A DNA stretch of 64,000 nt. Origin: Sipunculus nudus. Taxonomy: Eukaryota; Annelida; Sipuncula; Golfingiida; Sipunculidae. Position 1 is the stretch's first letter; the number at the start of each line of letters is the position of its first letter. The notes beneath the pieces are model-generated. The model saw nothing but the letters and a program-made list of their open reading frames with translations. It was not told the DNA's origin and made no database searches. The translations under genes and the position numbers were made by a program. The stretch spans positions 40,514,659-40,578,658 of the forward strand of contig CM049313.1 in NCBI GenBank assembly GCA_026874595.1, written 5' to 3'. Shown here in pieces: positions 24,738 to 37,190 of this stretch.

Positions 24738-26393
24738 TTATTTCATTTTAACCCTTGGCCTCCAACGCCTTGCATAAACACCTTCTGGCCAGAAACGGTC
24801 ACTCATTACACTGCTACAGAAGTCACGTGGCCCCCGTAAGTAACCACAATTAAAATCACCGTTTCTGGACCTGAGTATGCGAAAGTCAATCACCTCAATG
24901 CCACCTGTAACAATATATCTGAGTGCCCTCTGTCGATTCACAGACTTTCTTATTCTGCCAATGTAAAACTCGCATTCAGGAGGATCCCACTCATTATAAT
25001 TTGGGCGTGAGCTAACCACAACATTTATCCGATTACTTTCAGTCGTAGGACCATTGTTTCTCTGCCGTTCATCTGCACCTCGTTCTGGGGTTCCACATCC
25101 ACCTGTCCTGCTTTCGTCATGGTTACAATCGGTGGCATGATCTTCATATGAATTGGACGGTGCCTCTATTTCCATTGGCGGTTCAGCTTGTACGTCTGGG
25201 ACATTCCCAGTGTTGACCACAATAGGTGTGTCCGAAATTGAATTGTCTTCTTCACATCGCGTCGCAGCCACCTGGCGAGACATTGGGACATTTACCGCTA
25301 CTTCGCTGTACGATCTAACTGGACCGCTAACACTGCGCCCCCGTTCTGTGTTTGTTGCGTTTACTTGTTGATAGTCCGGCCTTGCGCCAGGATACGTCTG
25401 ATTGACACTTGTCACCACGGGTTGATCAGAGCTGTACTGTAACAACTGCTCTCTCAAGAACGTGATACTGCGAGTAATAGAGATGGTCTTTAACATTATT
25501 GAGTCAGTCTCAGCCTCCAGGTCTCGCATTGACTTTTTTATTCTTTTGAATTCACCCCGTAGCGATGACTGTGTATTATCCGAAGCAGTTTTGAATTCGG
25601 TAAAGTTTTCTTGTATGGTTACATGATTTCTCTTTAGAGCCGCCATGTCTTTTTGCAAACTGCCGACTGTGCCTTTACACTCAGCCACTTCTTGGCGTAA
25701 ACCCCCAATTTCCTGCCACATGGTAGAGGTAATGTTTGACAATAGGGAGTGAATATTCTTTAATTCTCCTTTAACAGATTCATCACGTGATAAAATATAT
25801 GAAAATCTTGTGTCACAGGATTTCTTCAGTTCAGAATAATCAGACTTCATAACAGATACTGAATCGCTTATTGAGGCGGTGATGTCACTAACATTAAGTG
25901 CTAAATGGTCGTACACGAGGGGTGGCTGGTCACAGGTTGTGTTCAGATTTGGATCAGATTGTTTACAATTTGAATATCCACTTAGCACATCTGTTATAAT
26001 TTTCGCATTATTTCCGAATATGAAGTTAATCAGGATATAACAGTCCCCTGCCAGCTTTCGGGCGTGAGCTTGGGGGTTGTGTCTTGTGACCTTTCTTTTA
26101 ATAAGACTGCCACCAGGAAAGTTTGGTTTACCCTGAACAGTGGAGAATAGAACATTCCTGACGTTATCAAGATCGACTCCACCATGATGGATGGCTGATA
26201 AACACTGATCGAGGAACTCTTCTTTGGGTAAAATTACTAATGGGTATAAAGTTTCCTTGATCCATCCTAGCAGGCTATCACCTGTTTCTATATTTTGATT
26301 GACGTGGTTAGGATGATTAACAACGCCCAGCGCCTCACCAATTATGTCACTAGTTCTCACTGGGCTATGATCAAGACCTCCCGCAGAGTCCAT
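24738..26393 (-). CDS. LINE ORF1, RNA-binding/coiled-coil protein
   Basis: An intact 551-codon frame from ATG at 26393. The N-terminal third contains LYPLVILPKEEFLDQCLSAI and a basic stretch. The middle (about residues 170-330) is rich in heptad-like Leu/Ile/Val and charged residues and probably forms a coiled coil. A Ser/Pro/Asn-rich linker with many charged residues follows. The C-terminus (about 465-551) has CEFYIGRI, an RRM-like fold pattern, and ends WPEGVYARRWRPRVK, as in ORF1 proteins of CR1/Jockey-type elements that bind their own RNA. It lies 56 bp upstream of ORF2 in the same orientation. Intact while ORF2 is not, so this copy could at most supply ORF1 protein. Confidence 0.75.
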   Translation of the reverse strand: MDSAGGLDHSPVRTSDIIGEALGVVNHPNHVNQNIETGDSLLGWIKETLYPLVILPKEEFLDQCLSAIHHGGVDLDNVRNVLFSTVQGKPNFPGGSLIKRKVTRHNPQAHARKLAGDCYILINFIFGNNAKIITDVLSGYSNCKQSDPNLNTTCDQPPLVYDHLALNVSDITASISDSVSVMKSDYSELKKSCDTRFSYILSRDESVKGELKNIHSLLSNITSTMWQEIGGLRQEVAECKGTVGSLQKDMAALKRNHVTIQENFTEFKTASDNTQSSLRGEFKRIKKSMRDLEAETDSIMLKTISITRSITFLREQLLQYSSDQPVVTSVNQTYPGARPDYQQVNATNTERGRSVSGPVRSYSEVAVNVPMSRQVAATRCEEDNSISDTPIVVNTGNVPDVQAEPPMEIEAPSNSYEDHATDCNHDESRTGGCGTPERGADERQRNNGPTTESNRINVVVSSRPNYNEWDPPECEFYIGRIRKSVNRQRALRYIVTGGIEVIDFRILRSRNGDFNCGYLRGPRDFCSSVMSDRFWPEGVYARRWRPRVKMK

Positions 26394-26805
26394 AGTTAAG
26401 ACTATTTACTACGTAGTTTTACAGGGAATAAATAGACAGTTGTGGCAAGCTAAAACAACTTACATGTCTTTTCGGTGGTTGGCCATTCGCAGATGTAATG
26501 AATGGATTTTCAGTCAGCAAAATCCGAGTGCGCAAGATCCCATTGTATAATCCTCATGAGCGCGCCATTTGAAATTTTGTTTTTAGCGATATAAGGCGTC
26601 CCAGGAAAGAACACAAAATAAGTCAGGGTTTTCGGCTATCCAAGTAGACTTAAGCACACCAGTTGGTTTAGTGTCCACCTATCAGTGAATTTCAAGGTAT
26701 TTTGGTGATTTTTTACCTCGATGAAGGTTATTATCAAGCATATTGAGGAGTTTATCCAGGAGCCTAAAAAATCACGTCTGCACCCCTCGTGACCTTGACC
26801 TCAAC

Positions 26806-27095
26806 ACGTTGAAACAAAAAATTGTATGACATCATGTTATTTCTGCTATATCCTGAGGCCATCGAAAGATACGCAAAATTATTTCACAATAAGCTACTTC
26901 AGATCCTGGCCATAATGTCTACGATATTCACAACAACGCTTCAACTGAATATATAACGTACATTACAAACGAAACTACGATGGGCCGACGACGCAAATCT
27001 TCAGCGTGACGAGGTAAGTCCCAAAAATGCACACTACGCTTGCCACCTGAGGTTCTAGCATGTGTTAGAGCCAATTATATTGGGCAGGTGAAAGG
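26806..27095. repeat. 290-bp direct repeat flanking the LINE, right copy
   Basis: Direct repeat of 20676-20965, offset 6130 bp. Its left edge abuts the 5' end of the element. Differences include CTTCAGATCC versus CATCAGATAC and ACATTAC versus ACATAAC. Confidence 0.9.
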
Positions 27096-28470
27096 CGAAG
27101 TCCGTCCGGTACGTAATATTATTGAAATAAATAGTGTTATGCAGATTTGTAAACAGTGAGGTACAATTTATAATTTTTTATCATTTATTGATTACATGTA
27201 AATTAACCTTATTATAAGAAAATCGGGCTCTTTCTGTGACTTGAATGTGTATGCATGATGTATGAATGTTACAATCCATCGTTCCCCTGCTTCCCTCAAA
27301 GAAACAATAGAGCAAGACTTCACATATGACTTGTATGTGTATGCTAGATTTGTATTATCTTTATAAATTAATTTCTTTTATCAACTCCAAAACATCTATT
27401 ATGTGTATAAACCGTGATAGGTAAATCAATCCTCGTTCTCCCTGAATGGCCATATACCCCGCTCCCATAGCTCCTGTGTAAACACGCGGTTTCCAATTAG
27501 GCCGGGCTTGGCACCTGTACACGCGCGGGTCCCGGCTTTCCGTTACTCGGCTCACCTTAGTACTCGGCCAGAACTGTAGGCTCCCCCTGTTGTAGCCAAA
27601 GGCACGTGGTCTTTGAAAAAAGTCGATTTAGTGACTGGACAATTAATTCGTTTTAATTCGTTTTTAAAAACAAAATAGTAAACTAATCCATAAATTATTA
27701 CATGGATTGATGAGAAATACTGCCTTGTCAAAATCATGTGACTGAAAACGTAGTTGTGATTCGTTACGTCTGTAGAACGAATGGTCTCGACGAATGTAGT
27801 TTTTGGCCGTTTTCTCAGAACTTCTTTCCACCTGAACACCTTATCTTTAGAGCGTTTTTCCTCAGTAATTACTTGTCCGAATTATACTATCTTTGACATA
27901 TGTGTTTTTTAATATGTCCACGAAAGAGCGTTGTTTATTTTATGCGTAAAGTTAATTTGAAGGAATTTATTAAGAAAACGTAGTTAATGAAATGATTTGT
28001 GACACTTTCAAAAATTAATTACTCTGTAAAATCGTAAATTTTTAACTTAACTCATAAAACAAAAAAATATGCTTGGGGATTTTTATCTAAATTTTCGATT
28101 AATTTAAAAATATATTCTGTATCTGCTTTAGATATGCAGGATTATTTTTTTGTTAAATAATTCAATAAATTGAAAACGCTTATAAATTCTAACATTTTCC
28201 TCCATGACAAAGTTTATTTTACCAGAATGAAGAGAACCTTCTCAGCTTTCCGAAAATGTATGCTTTAAGGGGTCTTAACGCATAAGATTGGTTAATGCAA
28301 AGGAAAAAACTTAAACAACGTCAGTTCATGCGGTTGGACCAGTCTTGCCACCTTGACATGTATGACAGCCTAAACTTTTTGCCTTATTTGGATTAATATG
28401 CAACTACATTCTTATATAGATCACATTAGACTTTTTTATTGCAGTGACACAAATATACCATGACGGGTTC
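27096..28470. other. No gene recognised
   Basis: AT-rich sequence with short random frames. No exon or transposon end recognised. Confidence 0.45.
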
Positions 28471-29097
28471 TGTTAAATGAGGGCCTCATTTTGTCATTAC
28501 TTGTGTTGATCAGTAGATCGGATTGTTTATGTATCAAGTATAGGAACTTGCTAGGCTATAGTTTGTTATGAATAGCTGACAGAAGATTCTGGAGGTATAG
28601 ATGCTTCAGTGTGGCATAGCTGGTAATTTCCGTGTAGAAAAGTCTGCAGAATATTCGTTAAATGGAACTTTCCCTAAGCTTCTAAGCAGCAGGTATATTT
28701 AAAAGCCGGCTCCAAAGCCGCAGGGAGAGGTCAGTCTAGAAGTCTTTTCAGCCGGACGTGTTGTGGTATGTAGATTCGCACCAGACGGGGTGTTATTTCA
28801 AGTACCGTGTACGGTTATTTGTCTTAAGAGACAGGATCTATTTAGCCGAGGAGGGCGTTAGCAGTTTTTTTTATTTTGTATTTGTGAAGTTAGAGTCAGT
28901 CTACGGTGGGCGAAAGCCAAAGGACTGTTGAAGAAATGTTTTGTGAGGTTGGAGCCAGTCTAACACGGCGATGGCCAAATGTTGGACGTTACCGGAATAA
29001 ACCTGTATTTTGTTATACTTTAGACGTTGAGTGATATTTTTCTTGATTTCTGCGTGAAAGCTCCCGGGAAATATATGTCCGCTGCGTTAGTGAAGTG
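28471..29097 (+). mobile_element. Possible solo LTR
   Basis: The segment begins TGTTAAATGAGGGCC. It has a TATA-like TATATTTAAAAG at 28694 followed by a GC-richer transcribed-looking stretch, an AATAAA at 28996 and a T-rich tail (TGTATTTTGTTATACTTTAG). This promoter, R region and poly-A order is that of an LTR of a Ty3-type element. No internal coding region adjoins it, no target-site duplication was found, and the right boundary is uncertain. Confidence 0.35.
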
Positions 29098-30059
29098 ATA
29101 TGCTGAATGTACACATGAACATTCAGAATGAATACAGCAAACATACAAATGAAAACCAACAGAGAAGCATTAATAAGGAAAAAAAACATACTTTAATCAA
29201 ACTCATATATACAACTTGTTTCATTACCATTAATCCTATTTTTACAGACATTTGTCTTCTAATAAAGGCAGTGTTGATCGGAATTATATCCAAATATTAA
29301 TAATATTGATTCATGTTATGTATATCATGCATAACATGTATAGAGAGCATCCATATATACACAGAGGATAACCATGTTGGTCAGTTTTATGGAAACACCC
29401 AGGGCTACAATAATGAATATTAGCTTTCTGTATACATCATATTGTTCAATCTAAACCAGACAGTTTCATGTTTTGTTATTTTTCCTTTCCATAAACCACC
29501 TGTTTTTCAATGGAATGATATGTTTTTATAAACTTGATAATACTTCTTAAATAAAACATTCCCTGTTTACATTTTTACATGTAAATATAAATCCTCATCA
29601 GTAGTATAATTTTTCTAGTAACTGATCTGTGCTGAGGTTAAGTAGTATAACTCTATGGGATATGAGAGGATACTCGTCTTTTCAAAATTTTCCAAGTATC
29701 TAGACTTTTCATACCTTAAACGTTGTATGCAGCTGCATTCATAGAATTTATGTAATACGGTTTATCTCTTTACATAAGGTACAATACTCATTTTCTATAA
29801 TGCTAGATTTTGAAAGTACTGGATCAAAGTTAATAATTCTGTGCAAAATCTTAAATTGAAGGTATCTTCGATTTGTTGATATAGTGATTGCACATATATT
29901 TTTAAAACCCTTAGAATGTTATCTTTATCACAGTCTGGAATATCTTGATGCGAACTCGAAATATTTTTTTCTGGATGATTATGTTTCCTTTTAACAATTA
30001 CAGCATTTGGCCAGGAATACAAAGTTACATATAATGCCAAAAAGACTACTTGTGTAATA
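29098..30059. other. No gene recognised
   Basis: AT-rich non-coding sequence. Confidence 0.45.
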
Positions 30060-30870
30060 TTCAGATGGAAACCATGTTCATGTCCCGAACTCTAGTTAAA
30101 TAATATCAAATTGAAATGAAAAGAAAATGTTCGTCATTTGGGTGTATATTTGATTTATGATTTAACTTATGACGTAGATATACTCAGTAAAAGGGGTGAT
30201 ATTATATTCAAGGTTAATAAGTTAATGGCGAATTTCGGAACTCTTTCATCTGTTTCTTTGAATGTACTATTACTTAATTTTTGTTGTTCTTTTTACGGGT
30301 GTCAAACGTGGTGTCTTAATAACAAGTCAATAGAAAAGATGTCCACAATGTACAGAATGGCTATACGTAGAGTATGGGGACTTCCTAGAAATACACATAT
30401 AGATAATGTGTACGGGATTAGTGGTTTTAAGCCAATAACTGATATACTCCAAAAACGGTTTTAAAACATATTTGCAAATATGTCCTGTATAAAGAATTCT
30501 GTCGTAAATTTTATTGAACAGAGAGCGCAGTACGACTGTACTGGATTTATTGGAGCTAATATAAGACATATGGAGAGGCATAACTTGAAATCTAAAGTTA
30601 TAAGTGTGAATAACAACGTTCAGTTTCTGAAAGAACTGACAAATTGTCGAGTGGGTCAGATGCACGTTATTGCCTTGAAATTTATTATACTTATTAGTGG
30701 ATAGCTTTATCTGTAACCTTAGACTTGTGTCGCCACCTATGATTGCTAATAAATTGTATTTATGTTCAAGGTTTGTTTCCAAAGTAAAAGGGAGATTATT
30801 AGTAATTTCGCTTCGCCTATTTGATTTTGGGCGAATTAATTATCGTAGAGCTGATTTGCTAGACTATTTA
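30060..30870 (+). pseudogene. 5'-truncated LINE: reverse transcriptase C-terminal region
   Basis: The plus strand reads VRHLGVYLIYDLTYDVDILS, then KVNKLMANFGTLSS, FCCSFYGCQTWCLNNKSIEK and RRVWGLPRNTHIDNVYGISG. This is the conserved block just after the polymerase core in CR1/L2-type LINEs (LGVYL, the FYGxQxW motif, RRVWGLP). A stop follows near 30464 and a second frame continues (30480-30704). The polymerase core itself is missing on the left, consistent with 5' truncation during insertion. It is unrelated in detail to the LINE at 21-26 kb. Boundaries are approximate and no target-site duplication was identified. Confidence 0.65.
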
Positions 30871-33700
30871 TAAATGTTATACATGCGGAATTTAAAAAAA
30901 AATGATTCCATTTCGAGTAAACATTCATACAATTTCTCAATATTTATTGTGTGAATTTTCTTTAACTTTGCTTTTCCTGTTGATCTTGAAATATCTTTAC
31001 AAGTTTACCAGACTGATGTCTGTCCAGTTTTATTTTGTAACTTACAAACAGCAATCTTGTTAAAGTATGCCTGTTGTATTTTACCATCAAACTGAAAAAA
31101 TGTCACCCAGTCAAATATACTCTTTTTTAGTCCGATGGTTATTATGAATACCTGGAAATTATTTGTCACGTCAATGTATTAGCTCCTCAGCCATATAGTT
31201 GGTCTTATACATTTTGATGTCATTCATTCTGAACATAAAATAATATTCAGATACCACTTATCTCGGTCATGATTTGAATCCCCATTACCAGACTATTTCC
31301 AGGATTCTGATCAAACTTTGGTGTGAGGTACAAAAACAGACTGAAAAGGGAGGCATCTCCTTATTGACACCTGTTGTGGCTCCGCGATGCACACGGAATA
31401 ACGCTATGTGATTTATGTTGACACCTGTGATCGCGCTCGGTCCACTGTTTTAAACACTCGTTTACAAGAGTAAGCAAGCGGTTTCAAGGCAGTGTTTTGG
31501 CGGTAACAGAATTATTTTAAAGGGAAGAAGGTATTTTTCATGTTAATTCAACACACTGTCAAGGTGATTGGACCCCTTAAACAAAAGTATCAAACCGATA
31601 CCGTCTCTCAAAGAAAATCTAATGACACGTGCTGTTAAGATACCTAACTGAATAACGTTGATACGTGCAGTTAGTATATACGTTATTGATATCATAAGTC
31701 CGAGGGACATCGTTAACGATTTTCTAAAAAAAAAAACAGCTGGCATGCTGTACTTCATGACAGTCTCGCTTGAGTATAGCGCTTTCATTTCGAACGCTAC
31801 AGTCCGGATCGGTTTGGTCAATGGACAGATCTGTCCAACTACCTCTGGGGATATATTCCTTGTGCAGCGTAAACACAAATTAACCCCTACAGATTTCTGT
31901 AAATACATATACAGGTATTTAGATTAAATAAGGACCAACATTATTGCTGAATGATCTGTTTGCCAGCAATTATGCGCACGTTCCCTGAAGACAATTAGAA
32001 ATTGCTTTAAAAAATTGGCTCCATAGATATTTAAAAATTGACAGTGGACCAGCTACTAGTCTCTTGGTCACTACAATTCTATTTAAGGGCCTATGTCTAA
32101 TGCATCAAAAATGCATGATAACAATAACAGTTTTGTTAGGTTAAAGTTTTACTGTCATACTTACCTATCCTGATAATGTAGTTTATAAAGCCAGGCATCT
32201 GATGAAAAAATATGCATAAAAGCTAACAATATACAAAAGTACCCTTTGAAAGCCACAACTATTCAAGTTACCAGCTTATTTGCTATACATAATTCCTTTT
32301 AATTGTTACACTGGGACATTCCCATGATGATTTTTTTCTAATTTCCTTAGAAGGAAATAATTTTTGTTTGTGATCTTGTTAATATCTGTGACCAGAAGGG
32401 CTTGCTGGTCGAGAATATCATGTTTATTTCTTGTGATTTTTTCCGAGCTGAAGATAGAACTACCCATAGAAATACTATGCCATGATAAAACGGCATGTTA
32501 TATGGTCTTAATAACTAATTTGTGAATATCTTACTTAAGGTTTTATATGCACATGGCTATGAATAACACGTTAATAACCTGTCGTGAAGACATCAGACTG
32601 GAGCTTCTTCGGTACTTTCGCCCAATCGGTATTTTCCTTGGATGCAGTATTGGGAATTGGACTATGCTCAGAAAACAAATTCCCCGGTCACTGGAATACG
32701 TCCGATTAATTCACATTAACAAAGTTTCTGAAATATTCAGAAATGCTGTTTCTTTAAAGAAAACAGTTATTTGTGTATTAATAACTAAAATGCACTTAAA
32801 ATCTAATTATAGGATTTTGTTTGAATCAAAAACCGTGGTCACCTAAGTATTGAAATAATATTTGACCGAATATTATTGTTTTTTCACTTGATAACGCAGA
32901 AGATTATCTGATTGTTTACTTATCGTCTTATATCAATCAAATGACGTGAAAACCAAAATGTTCTTATATACAGAATTAGAGGAAGCGGTTATCATTGGTG
33001 TAGTGGTTCATGAAATAAAAGGTAAAATATTTGCCCCATATATGAACACCTCTGAAATCAGAAAATCTCTCGATCATCACAATTCTGAGTCCCGTGGAGA
33101 CATCAGTGTGAATATACTGCAAGGGGTCCTTGCATAAGATTTGAAGGCTAAAGTGTTCTTATTTACTGATTTAAAGCAAAGTGAACAAAACCATTCCAGA
33201 CAGCAATAAAGTCAATAAGCAGAGGTGGCACCACCTGCTGGCAGGTGATAACTACGTATATATAAGTGTAGATGGCGTGATTGACGAATAAAATGGCAAA
33301 ATAATGGGACGGACGGACGGACGAACAGACGCCGACCATTTTAGTAGTCCTTGAGGCGGGGGACAAATAATGCATATTCAAAAGTGTAATAGCAAAATAC
33401 CAAATCAATTACATGGACACGCACGTTTGGTCTACGTAAATAATGTGTGATTTGGAAGTTCTACATTATGCAGGATAAAATTCATAAACGGATATGTTCA
33501 AGCATGAATCATCAGTTTAAATTAATTATGCTATTCATCCTCTTTATATCATTGTATCTCGAGCCTTGGCATCAATGTCATAAATATAATATAATACACG
33601 ATGAATTAATATACAATAGAACCTCCCATGGTTACCGTAATAAAGGTTTATATTAATTTCATAATCCATGCAAAAAGAGCACATAATATGTTTATATTGA
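30871..33700. other. No gene recognised
   Basis: AT-rich sequence. Overlapping open frames on both strands at 31543-31927 have no recognisable domain. A short GGAC tandem repeat lies near 33300. Confidence 0.4.
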
Positions 33701-34689
33701 AATGAGTACGTTATTGCATTACTATGGAAGCATTTACAGGTTCAGCGCGTGCATGGTTATGAGCAGTACCAAATCCACATCACAACAATTTTCCAATGTA
33801 TTATGAAAGTTTTTATGCAAGTTTCAATAGTTTACATTATTGCCTTGAGGTGGGGTGTAAGTAGCGAATATGACAGGGCAGCATTCGAAGGCAGAAGATT
33901 CTTCCCTCTAACAGGCGTGAGGTTTTCCTGGACCAGGTAATGCTGTCTTGGTCTTTAATGGCACTTCAAGTGTTATTCATGATAACAACAGTCCTTGTTT
34001 AAGGGGGATCTTGGTGAGTAGCTTTATAAATTATTCCTTACGAAATTTTTAGTTCATTTTCAATTCAGTCCGTGCGTGTTAGTTTGCATGTCTGTCATGG
34101 AATGAATACAGACGATAAACTTTATGCTAAAATTAGAAGAAATAAATAATTTGATATAATTAACGTGAATTCTTTATTTAACTAGACAGAGTCATTTTTC
34201 AGGCGAAATAAACAGAGTGAGTGATATATAAAACCATTTACCATTTAGTCACAGAATGCACGGTCGCATAATGCCCACAAAACAGTGTATATTGACAACA
34301 ATGTATTAATTCCGAGTAAATGGTTATGAGAAATTTGTGTAATAATTGAAAGATAAACTTCCTAAGTAAGTAAGGTGGTTACAGTCATCCTTTGTTATTC
34401 TTCCTATTTGTTCAAGTGCACGCCAGTCTTTTCAGATAATATGTGTTACATTCTGCAAAAATATACCTTTCCATAATTGTACCATTATTATTTTGCCAAA
34501 ACAATGTACTCCCGAAAATATAGTATCCTGCTTCTCTGTCCACGAGTAATACATAAAGCGCGATAAATAATGTTATCCTCAGATAATACATATTTTATCA
34601 TCGCTCATATCCTGTAAAGGGTTTTGTTCCTGGAAACATTTCTTATTAAACGCACTCTATTAATCATGTCTGTATGTAAATAGCTCTGT

Positions 34690-37190
34690 TTCTTCCTTCT
34701 TATTAGACGGGTTTTCTCAGAATAATTTCATCCCAATACCTTTTTTTATTGGTTTGTTTCTAATCACGGAAAGACCTTCAAACTTAAACATATATGTGAT
34801 AGTGACAGTTAAAACAACTTTTATGTAAAAGAACGTATCTATATATTCCATTAACTTAACAATCTGAATTAACAATCAGAAACTACGTACATTACATATC
34901 ATCGGCCCTCTTGACAGAGGCACTAATTTACTCCGTTTGTCATCATGTCTGACTATTTTTTCTTCTCCGCCACTTTGCGCTCTAATAATTCCATATTATC
35001 CACTTGATTAAGAAGAGTAACAAGAGAAGAAACAACAACATCCTTACTATAACTAAACAAAACATATTTATAATTTAATATCAACATATCAAGAAGATAT
35101 TTGAGTTCATTTTTCTCACATCTAGCAAATATTGAACTTTCTTGTAATGTAGGCAAATCAAAACCTGCTTTCATAACCCAGTTCTTCCTTTGTCCATTAA
35201 ATATGACTGCCCAATGACACGTACAAAATATTAATAATAGTTTCCTTTACAATGAAGCAATAATAGTAACATCTCTCGCTCTCGCTCTCAGTATCCGATA
35301 TTTTCCATATGAACAGATTTTCATTAACCACTCAAACATTATAAAGCATTTTTAACTGAAAATATTGCATATACATATCCAATGTAGCAGTGTATACTAG
35401 TGTAGCTGCTTCTTCCCGCTCTTTCAGGTTTTGTTTTACCTTGAAGCTTTATTTTGTTAACCTGTCATCTTTTTAATATTTATAATACGATAATTACTGG
35501 TATAAACAAATACATTTCAAGTGCAGTATTTAGTTGTGTACTTGCATGTAACATCATCAGAATTGCAGTTATATATTGTGAAGGTATTTCTTTCGATTTT
35601 ATCAATTGTTTCATATTTAATGGCCCAGTCTATTGAATAACTAGCCAACGTTATTCTCTGACTTCTTAAATTGCTAATTCCTCCTTCTTCTGATCGCTGA
35701 TAAGTTCATCGTAACTTAAAATAGTATCATAAAATATTTCCTCTACCATATAGATTCTTAAGGGGGCTCAATTGTATATAGAACATGTAGAATCTTTGAC
35801 ATATATATATAGAATTGACTACTGAATTTTACCAAAAATGTTAAACAACATTTGCCCCATATATTCAGGATTTTGTTATTTTCTTTTCAAAAACTTTATC
35901 ATATTTAAGAATAGGTGAAATTTTCTCGTGATATGTGTACCATATACCTTATATCTTTTTTGCATCTTTAAAAATTAATCCATTTTATGTCTCCATAAAT
36001 TCCCTTTTTCCTCATGTTCTCTCCAACCAAGCTCTATTCTGATTTTTATAATTGACAACTATTGACGAGTGTGCAGCCAAATCATTCAAATGTACTTTTC
36101 AATGCTCTGTTGAGTATATATATTTGAGAAAATATGTAGTGTCTTCGGCAAACATCCACTACTAAGCTCAACACCATTTATACATGTGGCTTTTATTTTT
36201 TGGATTGTCGCACCTGGAACGCTAAAATTTCGATAACCAGAATAAATAAGTATGGAGCCATCGGGTTCCCTTGTCCTTTACTACTTTGCAACCCAAAGTA
36301 GCAAGTGGTATAACCGTTTTTAATAACACAGCTTTCCTAGTTTGTATGTAATAGCTTAACCATCTGAGAAATTCATCACCAAACCCATATTTTTTTAAAG
36401 TTGCAAGCATAAATTTATAATCTATTGTATCTAAGGCTTTTTCTTCTATAGCACAATAGTAAAGAATATATCTTATAAGTGAACATTTAACCGATATTTG
36501 TCTGCCTTTGATGAATGCCGTTTGTTCGTTTGATATCAATTATGGTAGTGATTTCTGCAGGCTGCTCACTAATATTTTGCTAATAACTTTTACATCTACA
36601 TTTGGCCGCCATGTGGTTAAAACTGTATTGTCCTTTCCAGGCTTTGCGATTAAAGTTATTACTGCTTGACGTTGACTTGTTGTCAAGACGCCATCTATTA
36701 AACATTTATTCAAGCAGTTTGTAATATTTTCACCTATGACATCAAAGAAAGTCAAGGAAAATTCTTAAGGCGAAACATCATTTCCGGGGTTTATTTTTTA
36801 TTTCTATAGTGCCTTGAAAAATGTCGGACTTTTCTATTAATTCATCGCCAATATTTATATCCTCTTCTGACAGGACGGGTATAGATAATTGTAAACAAAA
36901 AAATTGCAACAATCTGTTTCTGTTACATAAGTTTTCTGGTTAAAGGATCTTATAACTTCCATTATATTCAATTTTTAATGATCGATTTGCTTTTATTTCT
37001 TTTTTTTTAATTAAAGAAGTATTTCGTTGAATGTTCCACTTCATCGAACTACTGAACTCTGGAACTTACCCTCTGTGATTCTTTTTCTTTCCAGTTCCTG
37101 CGGTTTTTTTGTGATATAATATGTTTTCTGTTCCCCTGTTAGTAGCCAAATTCTCTTGGTATATAGTTCTCAAATAAATAAATGTCTCTC
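34690..37190 (-). mobile_element. L1-like retrotransposon remnant inserted in the duplicated Ig locus
   Basis: The left and right Ig blocks align through GAAACATTTC (about 34640 and 43020) and again at AATGCCTCAGA (about 37195 and 43083). In the left block 2.5 kb intervenes that the right block lacks. That extra DNA contains L1-type reverse transcriptase on the minus strand. Boundaries come from the comparison and are good to roughly 20 bp. No target-site duplication was resolved. Confidence 0.6.
36222..36880 (-). pseudogene. L1-type reverse transcriptase remnant
   Basis: From right to left the minus strand reads a degenerate KSPGND-like block, TFFDVIGENITNCLNKCLID, TSQRQAVITLIAKPGKD, WRPNVDVKVISKIL, then SNEQTAFIKGRQI, LDTIDYKFMLATLKKYGFG and FLRWLSYYIQTRKA. 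The order SQRQAVITLI, KDxxxxxxWRP, NVDxKIISK and QTxFIKGR is that of L1/Tx1-clade polymerases. Motif A is damaged and several frames are used. It is the only part of the 2.5-kb insertion I can identify with certainty. Confidence 0.75.

Larger units (their letters stand above)
20966..26805 (-). mobile_element. Near-full-length APE-type non-LTR retrotransposon (LINE)
   Basis: A 5.84-kb element on the minus strand. From right to left it has a 5' UTR of about 410 bp, ORF1 (26393-24738), a 56-bp spacer, ORF2 (24681-21150) and a 3' UTR of about 180 bp. ORF2 has an N-terminal apurinic endonuclease, a reverse transcriptase and a C-terminal CCHC-like finger. This order is typical of the CR1/Jockey superfamily; the exact clade needs a phylogeny. 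It ends without a poly-A tract next to the 290-bp direct repeat. One stop and two single-base-type frameshifts in ORF2 suggest a recently inactivated copy. Confidence 0.85.

Noticed and set aside
20676-27095. Reading the 290-bp flanking repeats as LTRs of an LTR retrotransposon
   Set aside because: The enclosed coding region is an endonuclease/reverse transcriptase of non-LTR type with no protease, RNase H or integrase, and no primer-binding site or polypurine tract was seen at the repeat edges.
30327-30782. 151-codon minus-strand frame
   Set aside because: It is antisense to the LINE remnant on the plus strand.
31543-31927. Overlapping 121-codon minus and 89-codon plus frames with hydrophobic stretches
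   Set aside because: No domain, no splice-consistent boundaries and no second copy; left undecided rather than called.
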